A DNA stretch of 64,000 nucleotides, taken from NCBI GenBank assembly GCA_032717465.1, contig CM064665.1, positions 25,679,011-25,743,010 of the forward strand, read 5' to 3'. Numbering within the stretch: position 1 is the stretch's first letter; every line of letters starts with the position of its first letter. Positions 1-11,449 of the stretch are shown here, piece after piece. The DNA is from Coenobita brevimanus (Eukaryota; Arthropoda; Malacostraca; Decapoda; Coenobitidae). The position numbers were made by a program, and so were the translations under genes. The notes beneath the pieces are model-generated. The model saw only the letters and a list, made by a program, of their open reading frames with translations, did no database searches and was not told the origin of the DNA.

Positions 1-757
1 CCTCGCTGTACATTCACTGACTTCACCTCTCTCAAAGACCATCACTTTACTCTTCCCTACATTCACCTTTAGATTCCGTTTCTTACACACTCTCCCAGAC
101 TCGTCCACCAAGCCTTGCTGCTCCCCTTCGTCTTCACTTAACAACACAGTATCATCTGCAAACAGCAATACAGGGAGTTTCCAAACACTGCCCTCTCTCA
201 CCAGGGCCACTCCAACATCCACTACCCTATCATGTACCTCTTTTATTACCCCATCCATATACAGATTGAACAACCATGGAGACATGACACATCCCTGTTT
301 CAACCCAACCTTCAAAGAGAAAAATTCACTCAGTTCACCGTCCACACGCACTGCAGCCTCACCACCATCATACGTACTCTTCACAGCATTCAACAACTTC
401 CCATCTACTCCATATATTCTTAATACTTTCCACAATCCCTGTTCATCTACCCTGCCATATGCTTTCTCCAAATCCATGAAAGCCGCATACAACTTCTTTC
501 CCTTCTCTAGAAACTTTTCCACTAAATTTCTAAGAATGAATATCTGATCTACACAACCTCTTCCCTTCCTAAAGCCTCCCTGTTCTTCTCCAACTAATTC
601 CTCTGCTCTTTCTCTAACTCTGTCAATAAGTATCCTACCATACACTTTTCCTATTATACTAAGAAGACAAATGTCCCTATGATTACCACACACTTCTTTT
701 TCCCCTTTTCCTTTGTACAAGGGAATAATTATACCTGACTTCCAATCCTCCGGGACT
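1..757 (-). CDS. LINE A reverse transcriptase, partial (continues off the window)
   Basis: A continuous minus-strand reading frame covers the RT fingers and palm. It includes LYKGKGE, an FRKGRGCVDQ motif, FMDLEKAY, a GLKQGCVMSPWLFN motif and the catalytic FADDTVLL motif at about 140-170. It remains open to the window edge, so no stop is visible. It is the best preserved part of LINE A. In the sister copy at 56134-56337 the FADD motif is FSDD. Confidence 0.75.
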
Positions 758-1698
758 CTTTACCTTCCTCCCAGGCCAATTTGCACATCTTCCACATCCA
801 TTCTACTACTATCTCTCCCCCATGCTTCAGCATTTCACCACACAGTCCATCAATTCCTGGGGCTTTCCCCAATTTAACTTTCTTCATTGCTTCCACAACT
901 GCTATCCTACTGATTTCTTCCTGTCTTCTCACCTCCCTCCTTCTCCCAGCCACTTATACTCACATCACTTCCATCCTCTATGTTCAACAATTCCTTAAAG
1001 TGTTCTCTCCATCTGCTCACTTTTTCTCCCTTCTCCACTAGTAATCTACCATTTTTATCTTTCACCCCCTTACTAACTTCACTTCCACCCTATCTTACTC
1101 TCTTCACCTCATTCCAGAACATTTTCTTACGGTCCCTCCACTTTACACTCAAATTTTTTCCAAATTCCTCATCCACTCTCTTCTTACTCTCTCTTACTAA
1201 TCTTTTCACCTCTTTCTTTCTTTCTACATATAACTCTCTCTTCCGCCTCTCAACTTCTTCCACGCCCCTATTTCTCATCCATTCATTGTATGCTTTCTTC
1301 TTTTGTGCCACAGTCTGTCTCACCTCTTCATTCCACCATGCTGTTCCTTGCACACCCCTCCGTCTTCTCTTCATCCCACACACCACATCACATGCTGCAC
1401 ATATTTCTTCTGTGAATATCCTGCACACACCTACCATGTCCCCCATCTGTTCCAATGCATATTTGCCCAATCGTTCCTCAACTTCTCTCTTATACTCTGC
1501 CTTTTTCTCATCCTCTTGTAACCTTTCCACTCTCCTTGCAAATACTCCTTCTTCCCGTCCTTCCCTTCTTCTATTTCTCCATCTTATTTGGATCTTTATT
1601 CTGGCCATCACCAAGTAGTGGTCAGAAAGTCCACTCCCCCAACCTCTATAAGCTCTTGCATCCATTACACATCTTCGCATCCTTTCATCCACACACAT
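729..1698 (-). pseudogene. LINE A linker and start of reverse transcriptase, frameshifted
   Basis: The minus-strand frame 1698-1090 is a basic, Arg/Glu-rich linker. It contains a WWNEEV motif typical of the region between endonuclease and RT in RTE-like elements. The frame 953-729 holds the RT entry motif (GKAPGIDGLCGEML) and is out of frame with its continuation below about 757, where the expected tryptophan-lysine-leucine-tyrosine segment is found in another frame. The two frames together show decay by small indels. Confidence 0.7.
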
Positions 1699-2377
1699 AA
1701 TTAATCATTGCCTTCCATTCATTCAGTTCACCACCCACCTTTCTCATCACCCGCCATGTATACCTGTGGATCATTTTATGCCTGAAGAGGGTATTGGCTA
1801 TCACCAACTCCCTCCCAGCACAAATGTCCACTAACGCACTGCCATTCTTATCTATCTCAGCAGGCACACCCCACTCATCAACTATTCCATCCACCCTCAC
1901 ATTCCCTACTTTACCATTCATATCACCGATCAAAAACACTCTCTCATTCCTTCCAAACTTTTCCATGCACACTTCCACATTTGTCCAGAACTCTTCTCTC
2001 ACTCTGCTTGCACGATCTTGTGTTGGCGCATACACGCACACAATCGCCCACATTTGTATTCCAACTTTCAATCTTACCCACACAATCCTTGACTCAAGTG
2101 ATCCATACTCTCTTATGTTCTTCTTCCATCTTTTACTCACAACAATACACACTCCATCTTTTGCCCTCTCATTCTCACCTACTCCTGCACATATACCCCA
2201 TCCATACTCCCATTCTCTCACACTCTCTCCTCTCCATTTAGTTTCAGTTACTCCACATACATCAACTTTTGCACACTCAAGCACCTGGACAATCTCTTTC
2301 TCTTTCACCTCATCATTCACATCTCTAACATTCCATATTGCGATTACCACGTCCTTTGTCCGGTCCTTGGTCGTCAT
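1685..2377 (-). CDS. LINE A endonuclease fragment
   Basis: This frame is the AP-like endonuclease of LINE A, which nicks target DNA to prime reverse transcription. Visible signatures are an N-terminal IAIWNVR motif, VTETKW around residue 42, a VYAPTQ motif and LIGDMNGKVG near residue 150, as in the exonuclease-endonuclease-phosphatase fold. It ends at a stop just where the linker frame (1698-1090) takes over, so a frameshift separates it from the rest of ORF2. The ATG at 2377 is close to the 5' edge of recognisable element sequence. It is a retrotransposon relic, not a host gene. Confidence 0.75.
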   Translation of the reverse strand: MTTKDRTKDVVIAIWNVRDVNDEVKEKEIVQVLECAKVDVCGVTETKWRGESVREWEYGWGICAGVGENERAKDGVCIVVSKRWKKNIREYGSLESRIVWVRLKVGIQMWAIVCVYAPTQDRASRVREEFWTNVEVCMEKFGRNERVFLIGDMNGKVGNVRVDGIVDEWGVPAEIDKNGSALVDICAGRELVIANTLFRHKMIHRYTWRVMRKVGGELNEWKAMINYVCG

Positions 2378-2486
2378 CTTTTGGTCAGTCCTTGTCCGAG
2401 GCTTCTTGTCAATACCAATACTACAAAAAAGGCCGATACTGCCGATACTACCGATACTATCGGCACATCCCTAGACAGGAGTGGGG

Positions 2487-2571
2487 AGGATAGGACTGCA
2501 GAGGACAGGATCGCAGGGGACAGAACTGTGGAGGAGAGAACTACTGAGGACAGAACTGCAGGTGTGACTTG
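2487..2571 (+). repeat. Short minisatellite, about 16-bp unit
   Basis: Degenerate units built on GAGGACAGRACTGYAG repeat about five times just beyond the 5' edge of LINE A. No coding role is evident. Confidence 0.6.
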
Positions 2572-2604
2572 GCCCCGTAGTCTTGTTGGTTAAGAGGTGG
2601 TGTT

Positions 2605-2735
2605 GCAGGTGGCCTTGGAGATATCGTAACACATCTCCCTTATTGGTTTATTCTGGACATTACACCTCACTTTATTAAATGGATATAAATAACAGACAAT
2701 GCAATGTTAAGGTGTAATGTGCCAAATAAATCACA
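2605..2735 (+). repeat. Dispersed repeat 'D' with inverted repeat
   Basis: The segment carries the string ATATCGTAACAC and then GGACATTACACCTCACT. Related sequence recurs near 23975-24030 and as three tandem units at 25085-25322. Within this copy, ATTCTGGACATTACACCT and a partner near 2710-2732 (AGGTGTAATGTGCCAAATAA) are inverted, giving a foldback of about 85 bp. Confidence 0.55.
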
Positions 2736-3644
2736 ATGGAAGGACTGTTGCCAACCTTCATACGCTACAGAACTTAGATTTCTGGCCACGTAGAATCCTT
2801 ATGTCACCTCTTCCTTGGGGGATTATTTTTGCAAACAGTGCCATTATACGCTCGTGTATGCTGTTTATGTCTTCTTGTGTCAACACAGACTGCATAAATA
2901 AAATTGTTTTATCAGGTATTTTATCCTGATGCAGTGTCTGCAAAAGTATGGTCCTGTAGCCTACAGGAAAGGTTAAAATAAATCACACTTAAAAAAATAA
3001 CGCTATAAACCATTGCATTTCCCGTCTTATATGCTGCAGTTCAAAATGATGCCAGTAGGTGCCGTAAGCATTAACTTTCAAAGGAACAAGCCAGTGTGTA
3101 TTTGCGCTAATAGATAGCAAGACCATTCACTTCCAGAAAAAAATATAAACATTTCATATTTTTATCTACAGAAGACGTAACCATTCATTTCTGGAAATAA
3201 TTAGTACATCTAGAACGTCTTCCTCACCAGTTTATTTTCATAAATGTCACGCAGACACACTCATCAGGAACTGTGACTGCTGTGGATCGTTGTGTCAGTG
3301 AAGACTGGAACCTAAGAAAACACTGAACCTTACTTATGTTTTTGCAGTCGATAGGCATTAAACCAAGTCTTGTGTTTTTCTTTGCCTGAAAGGATGGTTC
3401 GAGTCACAGAATTTACCCTCCGCAGAGCTTTGATCCGATGAGGTACTTCCCATTCTCATTAAACTAACACCAGATGATTTGTAGTAAATTTTGGAGGTAC
3501 TTCATGCTCCGACAGGGTTAATGAAGGCTGTATCTAACTACTCCGGTTCCAACGGTCAGTTCTAAAGTGAAACGAATCTTCTGACAACAGTAGGAATGAA
3601 ACAGAGAACACGCAGTCCGATTAAAGGGTTCATTCTTTTCGATC

Positions 3645-3679
<35 letters not shown>

Positions 3680-4573
3680 ATCTATGGACGGTTTCTTATT
3701 TCAGGAGGCTCTGCTGAAGTGGAGGGGTCAGATATAGCCTTTAATAATCCGTTCACCACGAAAATCTTTCCCAGGGCTGAGTACAATTGTCTACAGTAGA
3801 TGTACGGTACCAAGATGAAAGTGGAAAATACATCTTCGTAGTGAAAAGATTAACTGACTGATTTTCTGTTCTAAAGATGCTTGTGCAGAAGATTGGAACA
3901 AACGAGTATTTAAACTGAGAAAGTTTTCACTCCATGATCTCTACATAATTGTTGATATTGATTATATTTACACTTTTGTAAAATAAAAGGTTGAACGTCT
4001 GATCCTCTGTTACTTTCTCCAGTGTCATTCCGCAAATTCCCATACTAACTTATCTTTCACGTTAACCTGGCTGAGATTTTTGTCATTTAACAACTTATTT
4101 GACGTAGCTCACTGGCAGAATCAGTGCTATGCTTCTACATGGTTTTTATAACACTTTTTCTTGACTAATACCATATTCCAGTGTTACTTGCTTGTTATAA
4201 TTCAGCATCTAAGACAGAGATGACAATTTTAAATTAGTGTGGACAGTAAAACTCTTGAGAAGCAGGCTCAATGACACACACACACACACACACAGGAGAC
4301 ACCAAGGAGTGCAGACGTGGGCCGACAGAGCTCCATACCGAGCCAGCACGGCCAGTGGCATTACCTAAATTAGTATTTTTATATGAGTCAAGCTCTGTAC
4401 CAGGTTAGACTAAATGTTTTTTTATTATTAAAAAAAATAAGAAGTTTAAACAAGACTTGTTCAAACAGAAAAGAGAACCGAGTAGCGAAAGAATGCACTC
4501 AATCAGCTGACTGTTTGTTTAGACTACAACTGCCCCAGGGAATGTAAGTACTCTGTGCTTTTAGTATTGCAAA
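2736..4573. other. No recognisable gene
   Basis: AT-rich sequence with a poly-T run at about 3650-3676 and a short CA microsatellite at 4273-4294. Two matches to a small dispersed repeat ('B', core GATATAGCCTTCATTAAACC) lie at about 3500-3540 (minus) and 3715-3790 (plus). I see nothing else in it. Confidence 0.5.
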
Positions 4574-5497
4574 ATGACCACATACTTTAGTAAAGCAAAT
4601 TTGGAAAAGGAAAGGGATAAAGGTAGAAAGCATGATGATTTCTACCAAGAACTGGTTGAAATGGAGACTCACAATAAACTGGTAGAGTGTGTACACAGAC
4701 TGGAGATGGCCTTCCAGAATGAGATTGATGAAATAAAGAAGCAGATGCACTTGCAAAAGGAAGAAATAGAAAAACTAGGAAGGGAGGTCAACAAGAAAGA
4801 CACAACCATATGTGAACTAACATTGGAAATGAGTACACTTAGGAGGAAAATGAGTGAAATGGCAAGTACAGTAGTCAACCACAAAAGTATTATGGAAGAG
4901 TTCAAAAATGATACAGAGACAATTAGGCAAGTAAGCAGTCTGACAGACCAGAGCAGTGATACTGAGGAGAAGATAACACAGGTGAACGAAGCTGTGCAAA
5001 GCTACAAAAATGATGTGGAAACCACGTATGCTGAAATGGTGAAAGTAAAGAAAGACTTAGAAACAAGGGTGGAAGAAAAAAGCATTAAAAAGGAAGTGAA
5101 AAGAATAATCCAAAACAATCCAAAGTTAGTCAGAGATTCAGTAGATATCAACAAATCTATAGTAATCACTGGTATAGAAGAGGAAGAAGTAAAAAACAAG
5201 ATCTCAAGAGACAAAAAGGAGATGGCAAATGTAATGAGTCTATTGAAAGAAGTATCAGAGGAAATCTGTAGTAAAGACATTGAGGAACACAAAAGCTTAG
5301 GGAAATACGAGAAAAGCAAGTCAAGACCTCTAAAGGTAACTTCCCAGAGTGTAAACACCGTGAAGGAGATACTAAAAAATGCAAAGAATCTTATGGAAAA
5401 AGAGGAGTTCAAAAATGTATGGATAAAAAGATGCCTAACACAAGAGGAACTGGAATTACTGAAGGAGAAGAGGGAGGAAGCAAAAACAAAAAAATAA
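4574..5497 (+). CDS. LINE B ORF1 protein, coiled-coil RNA-binding type
   Basis: This intact 307-residue ORF is the ORF1 of LINE B. Residues from about 30 to 170 are rich in Glu/Lys heptads with Leu/Met/Ile at spaced positions, consistent with a long coiled coil for trimerisation. From about 195 the sequence SIVITGIEEEEV, followed by KSRPLKVTSQSV and later WIKRCLTQEE, resembles the C-terminal nucleic-acid-binding part of CR1/L1-type ORF1 proteins. Such proteins bind element RNA and act as chaperones. The stop overlaps the region where ORF2-frame sequence begins. It is the only undamaged ORF of the element. The ORF1 role is inferred from position and composition. Confidence 0.75.
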   Translation: MTTYFSKANLEKERDKGRKHDDFYQELVEMETHNKLVECVHRLEMAFQNEIDEIKKQMHLQKEEIEKLGREVNKKDTTICELTLEMSTLRRKMSEMASTVVNHKSIMEEFKNDTETIRQVSSLTDQSSDTEEKITQVNEAVQSYKNDVETTYAEMVKVKKDLETRVEEKSIKKEVKRIIQNNPKLVRDSVDINKSIVITGIEEEEVKNKISRDKKEMANVMSLLKEVSEEICSKDIEEHKSLGKYEKSKSRPLKVTSQSVNTVKEILKNAKNLMEKEEFKNVWIKRCLTQEELELLKEKREEAKTKK

Positions 5498-5634
5498 GGG
5501 AAGATCAGAGGAGGAGAAGAACACATTTTTTTTTACAAAGTAATAGGATTGCAGGTACGAAAGTGGTACATAAACAGGAGGGAATAAAAAGGAGGAAAGT
5601 AGTAGAACTATGTCATGACAAGTATATAAACAAG

Positions 5635-8498
5635 ATGATTAAGTTGATGTACTCAAATGTGGATGGAATGGTATCTAAATTATTAGAGATGAATGATTAT
5701 GTCAGAGAAAATGAACCACATATAATATGCCTAACTGAAGCAAAATTAACACCAAGGATATCAAATGACATACTAAACTTAGAGGAATATAATATATAGA
5801 GAAGAGATAGGAACTTAAAAAAAGGAGCAGAAATTATAATATTAACTAAGAAAAATCTAAAAGTCAACGAAATAAAACTAGATAGGCTATACCCTCACAA
5901 GTAGAACTGATTCCAGTAGAGATCAACACATCTGAAGGGAAAGTAATTGTAGCCAATTTGTACATGCCACCCAGATCAAACACATGGGAAAGAGACGAAT
6001 ATGAGGACCTGGCAGAGAGTACAATTCAGAGTTAAAGAGCATTACTACATAAAATGGAAGAGAAATCGGAAAGAATTATACTAACTGGAGATTTTAATAC
6101 AAATATAAATTGGAATATGCTAGATATAATAAGCCAAGAAAGCTGTTGGGACCAAAAGCTCCTGGATCTCGTGCAAGAGCTTTTCCTAACGCAACATGTG
6201 AGGGAAGCAACCTGAAAAAGTGGACTCCATGTACCTTCAATGTTAGATCTCATATTAACCAGGCAAGAAAATGATACTGACAGTTCAATATATCACCCTC
6301 CACTCGGCAAAAGCGACCATGCAGTACTAAATTGCAACTTCAGGATAGCATATGACATAGTTATCAGCAATGAAAGTTACAAAAAGAGCCTAAACTATAA
6401 AAAGGGAAATTATCATGACCTAAAGTATTTCTTAGAAGTTGATTGGGAAAATAAGCTTAGAGGACAAGATTTAAATGCTGTATATAAAAAATTCTGTGAA
6501 TTTTATGAAATAGGAGTCCAGAAGTACATTCCACAGCACAAAGAAGTAAATAGGAAAATACAGAAATGGTTCAATACAGAATGTAAAAAATCAAAAGAAG
6601 AGATTTGTTGTGGAATAGATACAGAAGACACAATAGTGAAAGGGCATATAATAATTACAAACAGGCAAGAAACGATTATACAAGAATAAGGAGGGAAGCC
6701 CAAAAACAGTTTGAGGAGGATATCATAAATAAAAGTAGTGATCAACCGAAGCTATTTTACAGCTACATCAGAAGCAAAACCAAAGTAAAAGATATAATAC
6801 AATCCATTACGGACGAGGGAATCACCTATACACAAGAGAAAGATATTTGTGAAGCACTAAATAAGAATTTCCAATCAGTTTTTACAGAAGAAAAAAATTT
6901 TGCGAGGGACTGTGTGGAACATGCATGCCCACACATACTACCAGATATACAAATATCATAAAAAGTAATACAGGAGGAGTTAAGTAAATTAGACAGAGGA
7001 AAAGCAAATGGTCCTGATGAAATTTCATGTTGGGTGCTACGAGAATGTGCAAAGGAGTTAAGTAAACCATTATTTTTAATTTTCAAGAAATCCTTGAGTC
7101 AAGGTAAACTACCTGATATTTGGAAGAAAGCAAATATTGTCCCCTTATTCAAGAAAGGGAATGGACAAAATCCACTCAACTACCGACCAGTATCACTGAC
7201 CAGTGTTGTAAGCAAGGTATTAGAAAAGCTTATAAGAAAAGCTTGGGTAAATCATTTAGAAGAACACAATATGATAACAGAAAGACAGTTTGGTTTCAGA
7301 AAAGGAAAATCATGTGTTACTAATCTGTTGAGCTACTATGACAGTAACAGACACAATACAGGAAAGAGAAGGATGGGTGGACAGTATCTATGTAGATTTC
7401 AAGAAAGCATTTGACACAGTACCACACCAAAGACTTTTATGGAAACTGTACCATCAAGGAGGAATTCGAGGCAAACTGTTTTGTTGGATGCAAGATTTTC
7501 TCATAAAAAGAGAAATGAGAACAGTACTAAGGGGAAACTACTCATCATGGAAAGAAGTGACTAGTGGAGTACCACAGGGCTCAGTGCTGGCATCAATCAT
7601 GTTTTTAGTGTATATAAATGATACAGACAGTAACACTGGAAATGAAAGCTATCTAAATATGTTTGCAGATGATGCAAAAATACAAAGCAGAATTACTAAC
7701 ACAGACTCTTGTAAAGAGCTACAAGAAGAATCAAATAAACTTCATGAATGGAGTAATACATGGCAAATGGAATTCAATGTGGACTAGTCAAGTAATCAAG
7801 TTTGGTAAAAGTGGAAAAAGACCTGATTGGGATTATACGTTAGGAAATAAAACCCTACACACACATCAGAAAGAGAGAAGGACCTAGGTGTGATTATCAA
7901 TAACTGACTATCTCCGGCTGACCACATCAGTGAGAAGGTACGGAACATGTATACTGCTCGCAAATATGAGAATAGCATTCACATACATATATGAAGACAT
8001 GCTAAGAAGGATAATAACATCATTCATCAGACCAACCCTGGAGTATGCATCAGTAGTCTGGAGTCCTCATCTCAAAAAACACATAGACAAGATTGAAAAA
8101 GTTCAAAGGGCCGCTACAAGATGGATACCAAACTTAAGGGATCTAAGCTACGAAGAAAGACTAAATAAACTGAATCTACCAACACTACAGGAGAGAAGGA
8201 AAAGAGGTGACATGATAATGCTATATAAATGCATATCAGGGAAGGAGAAAATAGACATAAATGATTACTTAACCTATGGGGAAGCATCAGCAAGAGGACA
8301 CTGCAAAAAAACTGCATAAGAAGAGAGGTGATAAAGACGTTAAGGAAATTCAGTTTCCCAAACAGAGCAATTGATCAGTGGAATGCACTACCGAATGAAA
8401 TAGTGTGTGCCAAAACAATTCACAAATTTGAGGATATGTACGATAAATATGGTTTAAGACACGGGACAGTACTGTACGAGCTTGACTCATTCCTGTAA
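5635..8498 (+). pseudogene. LINE B ORF2 (endonuclease-reverse transcriptase), broken
   Basis: Frames change at about 5800, 6240, 6605, 7338 and 7790, with stops between them. The endonuclease is seen as KLMYSNVDGM, CLTEAKLTPR, LTGDFNTNI and GKSDHAVL. RT motifs follow: NYRPVSLTSV, ERQFGFRKGKSC, VDFKKAFDTVPH, GVPQGSVLAS and the catalytic FADDAK at about 7660. The C-terminal region (7930-8319) has RPTLEYASVVWSP and a QRAATRWIP motif, standard for CR1/Jockey-group ORF2. A likely original start is the Met at 5635 or upstream. There are too many frameshifts for function. Confidence 0.8.
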
Positions 8499-8534
8499 AG
8501 ATACAATTAGGTAAGAACAATTAGGTAGGTAAGA

Positions 8535-8536
<2 letters not shown>

Positions 8537-8613
<77 letters not shown>

Positions 8614-8683
8614 TATTCATATTTATTACATATATATAATATATATATATATTCATATTTATTACATATATATAATATATATA

Positions 8684-8718
<35 letters not shown>
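8537..8718. repeat. Compound microsatellite (AC)n(AT)n...(GT)n
   Basis: About 180 bp of AC, AT and TG dinucleotides with TATTCATATTTATTACATA interruptions lie exactly between the 3' end of LINE B and a copy of dispersed repeat Rep-1. Confidence 0.95.
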
Positions 8719-8719
<1 letters not shown>

Positions 8720-8895
8720 GCATAACTGGAGAGGAACGCCTTCATGTCCTGGTACAGATACAACCGGGCATTTCTTTGTCACTCAACTGCCTCCCTATCT
8801 ACCGAGAGGAGGATGGTAAAATGAAGGGCAGTTTCATCCTACTGTCCACTGGGTTCAAGTTTCGGTGGACCTGGGGCTGTAACACCAACTTCCAC
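8719..8895 (-). repeat. Rep-1 dispersed repeat, copy 1
   Basis: About 180-190 bp repeat. Reading on the minus strand it has AACCCAGTGGAC, a CCATCCTCC block, GGGAGGCAGTTGAG and ends near GGAACGCCTTCATG (given as on plus). Homologous copies are at 15155, 16797, 21705, 22635, 22862 and 24208. The microsatellite abuts its downstream end. Confidence 0.7.
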
Positions 8896-9094
8896 AACTG
8901 TTCGCTCAGACTTGATTATCAGCTGAGTGAAATCATTTTGTTTTAGCTGGAATGAAATACTAGAGCTGCACCGACCATGCGAGGATTAATGGTAGTCAGC
9001 GACGAATGTTCGCCTACAATAATTCCACTACGTCTACTTAAGTCAAGGTATGCTCGTCACTTACCTCCCTGACCCCCTGTGGGAGTCGCGGTTT

Positions 9095-9122
9095 GTAGGA
9101 GGCGGGGCTTAGTGACGTCAGT
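9095..9122 (+). promoter_or_regulatory. GC box next to a perfect CRE, possible promoter
   Basis: GGCGGGGC at 9101-9108 is followed by the palindrome TGACGTCA at 9113-9120, the consensus cAMP-response element. The overlapping TCAGTG resembles an arthropod initiator. This is the best promoter-like cluster upstream of the NLR gene, 2.9 kb before its first coding exon, but no transcript supports it. Confidence 0.3.
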
Positions 9123-10395
9123 GCATCCGGTCTGTACGGGTAGAAAACATATACTAAGCCTCTCTCAGGAATATTAGCCAGCAGAGGAAAGTCTGTGGCA
9201 GAAGAGGGGAAATATTAGGCCAACTTTTGTCCAGACGATGCTAGTGAAAACACTCTCGGGCAGTATTACCAACTGTTGTTTGGGTGGGGTTGTGCTACGG
9301 GGCCTCCTAAGCCCACGGGAGCACCAACCTTGGCAACCCCTGCCCACAACCAAGGCCACCAAACGTACTGGTGCTGAGTTGCCTAGCAGTAATTTTCAGC
9401 TCATTTGTGCTTTCTGTACTTAAAATATGAAAGAAAGGAGTAAGAGAAAGAAAACTTTGGTGGAAGTGGGGCTGAGTAACGAAATTCGATCAGTATGTAA
9501 TTCAGGGACGTGTAGGTTATAAGAATATATGGAGATAATAAAAAAGGCAGTGCGTGGACTCGGGCTGGCTCAAGGGACGGTCTGCCTGCTGAGTGCTGTG
9601 TTGTGTAGCTACTCCTGTCAGTTGCCTCCCGCAGTCAGAGCTTGAATAGAGACCAACTGCGTTGTCAGTCGGAGATAACTCCAAAACATCAACACTTTTC
9701 CCAAATAAATGTCACTGTACAGTATAGTGAGAGACCTGGCAATTCGACTTCAGTCAGCTACATGTTTGTGAATCAGTGTAGTATTTAAAATCAACATCAA
9801 ATACAAGTTGCCTGGTGATGAGGACAGACTAGTGAATCGGTGTATCCACGCCTTATGTGCTCACGTTGTGTGCGTTGTTCCCTTGACGAAGGTCAATATA
9901 GGATCTGAAAATTCTTCTGTCGTTACATTTAGAAATAGTGGACGATGCGTTGAAAACTAAATCTCCAGTAAAAGTCTTCATGAATGTGCATGCCTGCTTG
10001 CTTACAAATCAGATGTAGAGATTGAACTTGACACAACAAATGGAATACTACGTCCATTTTGGAATATTCTCCCTGGCGATAATCGTGCACATGAATAACG
10101 CTCATTGTGAACCACCAATCACCTGACTGGACACTTTGGAGCGAATGTACAGTCAGGCATCTCTCCAAAGTTGAACGAATATATGGCGGAAAAATCGAAC
10201 TATCTGAGGCACGCACTAGCAGAAAGAGGGTTTTCATTTTATTTCGTCAGTTGTAAATTTTCTTCGGACGAAACTAGGAAGATAGTTGTTTCTTGGGCTA
10301 CAGGGGTGACCCACAAAGAAGGAAAGAAAAAGACTGGCAGTGTGTTTGTAATAAGCTGGCTATTACACTAGCTGAGAAGAACCACAATACAGCAA

Positions 10396-10398
<3 letters not shown>

Positions 10399-10441
<43 letters not shown>

Positions 10442-10586
10442 GACACTTGTATTAGCCCTACCCTCCTCCTAACCCTCTATGACTACCCATTACCACCATT
10501 AAAACACACACACACACACACACACACACAAGAGAAAGGAGTGCAGTGTGAGTGTGTAGTAAACTCGCTCCTGTACCAACATCTGA

Positions 10587-10675
<89 letters not shown>

Positions 10676-10697
10676 GGTGTGGGTGTGGGTGGGTGGG
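10399..10697. repeat. Microsatellite cluster (GT)n, (CA)n, (AT)n, (GGGTGT)n
   Basis: Separate tracts lie at 10399-10439 (GT), 10503-10530 (CA), about 10588-10660 (AT) and 10660-10697 (GT/GGGTGT). A further CA tract lies at 11290-11318. Confidence 0.95.
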
Positions 10698-11287
10698 TGT
10701 AATTAAATGTAGGCAGACAAAAGCGGTGTGCAGTCAACACACTCTTGTAATAGCCTTGCCGGGTTCAGGGATTATTGAAGAGACGAGTAAAACAGGAATG
10801 CAATGTGTGTGCAGTGCTGTCTTCTGCATGAACTTTACTGGACATGGCTAAGGAACAGGAGACTGTAGTCTAACGTACTGTAGTGATCTCGATTTCTGTA
10901 CCAAATATACTGAGAAATATGTTCAGTCAGTGATTTCCAAAGAAAAAAGGAACAAATTAATGTGCGTGCAGTGAACTCACTGCGTCTAAGTCTGCTTTAC
11001 TGTGCTCAATCAAGGATTACCCAAGAAAAATTGGAATAGAAAATAGCAGTATGTATGCAATAAACTTTCTTTTCTCAGGACTGAAAATATAACTTAAGTC
11101 CGTCCGTCCGTTCTCTCCAAAACAGGACAGTAAGGTTATGTTTATTTTGTTGTGAACAGCTTCGATGAGTAGGAAGAAGGAAGTGGTAACACAGGTGAAT
11201 GAGTAGGAAAGAGAAGAGTGAAAGGGAGTGTGGAAGGAGAGGCAGGAAACAGATGTAAAAACAAAAAAAATCGAGGGAGGAATGTAC

Positions 11288-11323
<36 letters not shown>

Positions 11324-11449
11324 GAGAGGGAGAGACGATCTGCTTGACCTTGAGTGTATATGGCTGTATCCAAGATCTAGTGAATCGCATTAGAATTTGG
11401 CTGTATCTTCCCTCTGTACTTGCTTGATACATCATACTCTTACTTGCCA

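Larger units (their letters stand above)
1..2390 (-). mobile_element. RTE-like non-LTR retrotransposon (LINE A), truncated by window start
   Basis: Read on the minus strand, this block gives an AP-type endonuclease (2377 down to about 1685), a basic linker (1698-1090) and a reverse transcriptase (953 running off position 1). Several frame changes show the copy is inactive. The same family recurs at 42760-46215 (plus), 55390-58030 (minus) and as 3' fragments at 19780, 27345 and 61100. The RTE clade assignment is from domain style only (endonuclease plus RT, C-terminal Trp-Phe-Gly-His-type motif in the sister copies). The 3' end lies outside the window. Confidence 0.85.
4574..8536 (+). mobile_element. 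CR1/Daphne-like LINE (LINE B), near full length but decayed
   Basis: The order is ORF1 (4574-5497), then ORF2 with endonuclease (about 5635-6350), reverse transcriptase (about 6960-7790) and a C-terminal domain ending in a TAA at 8496-8498. The frame changes several times across ORF2, so the copy is dead. The 3' end carries short direct repeats of ACAATTAGGTAAG-like sequence (8501-8536), as in CR1/L2-group elements that end in short tandem repeats. The AC/AT microsatellite starts immediately after. Confidence 0.85.

Noticed and set aside
1794..2474. Plus-strand ORFs opposite LINE A (also 980-1618)
   Set aside because: Shadows of the minus-strand LINE coding sequence; the minus strand carries the conserved endonuclease and RT motifs.
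8487..8782. ORFs made of THTHTH, YIYIYI and CVCVCV
   Set aside because: Pure dinucleotide microsatellite translations; the same applies at 10400-10740, 11075-11450, 16578-16799 and 21217-21540.
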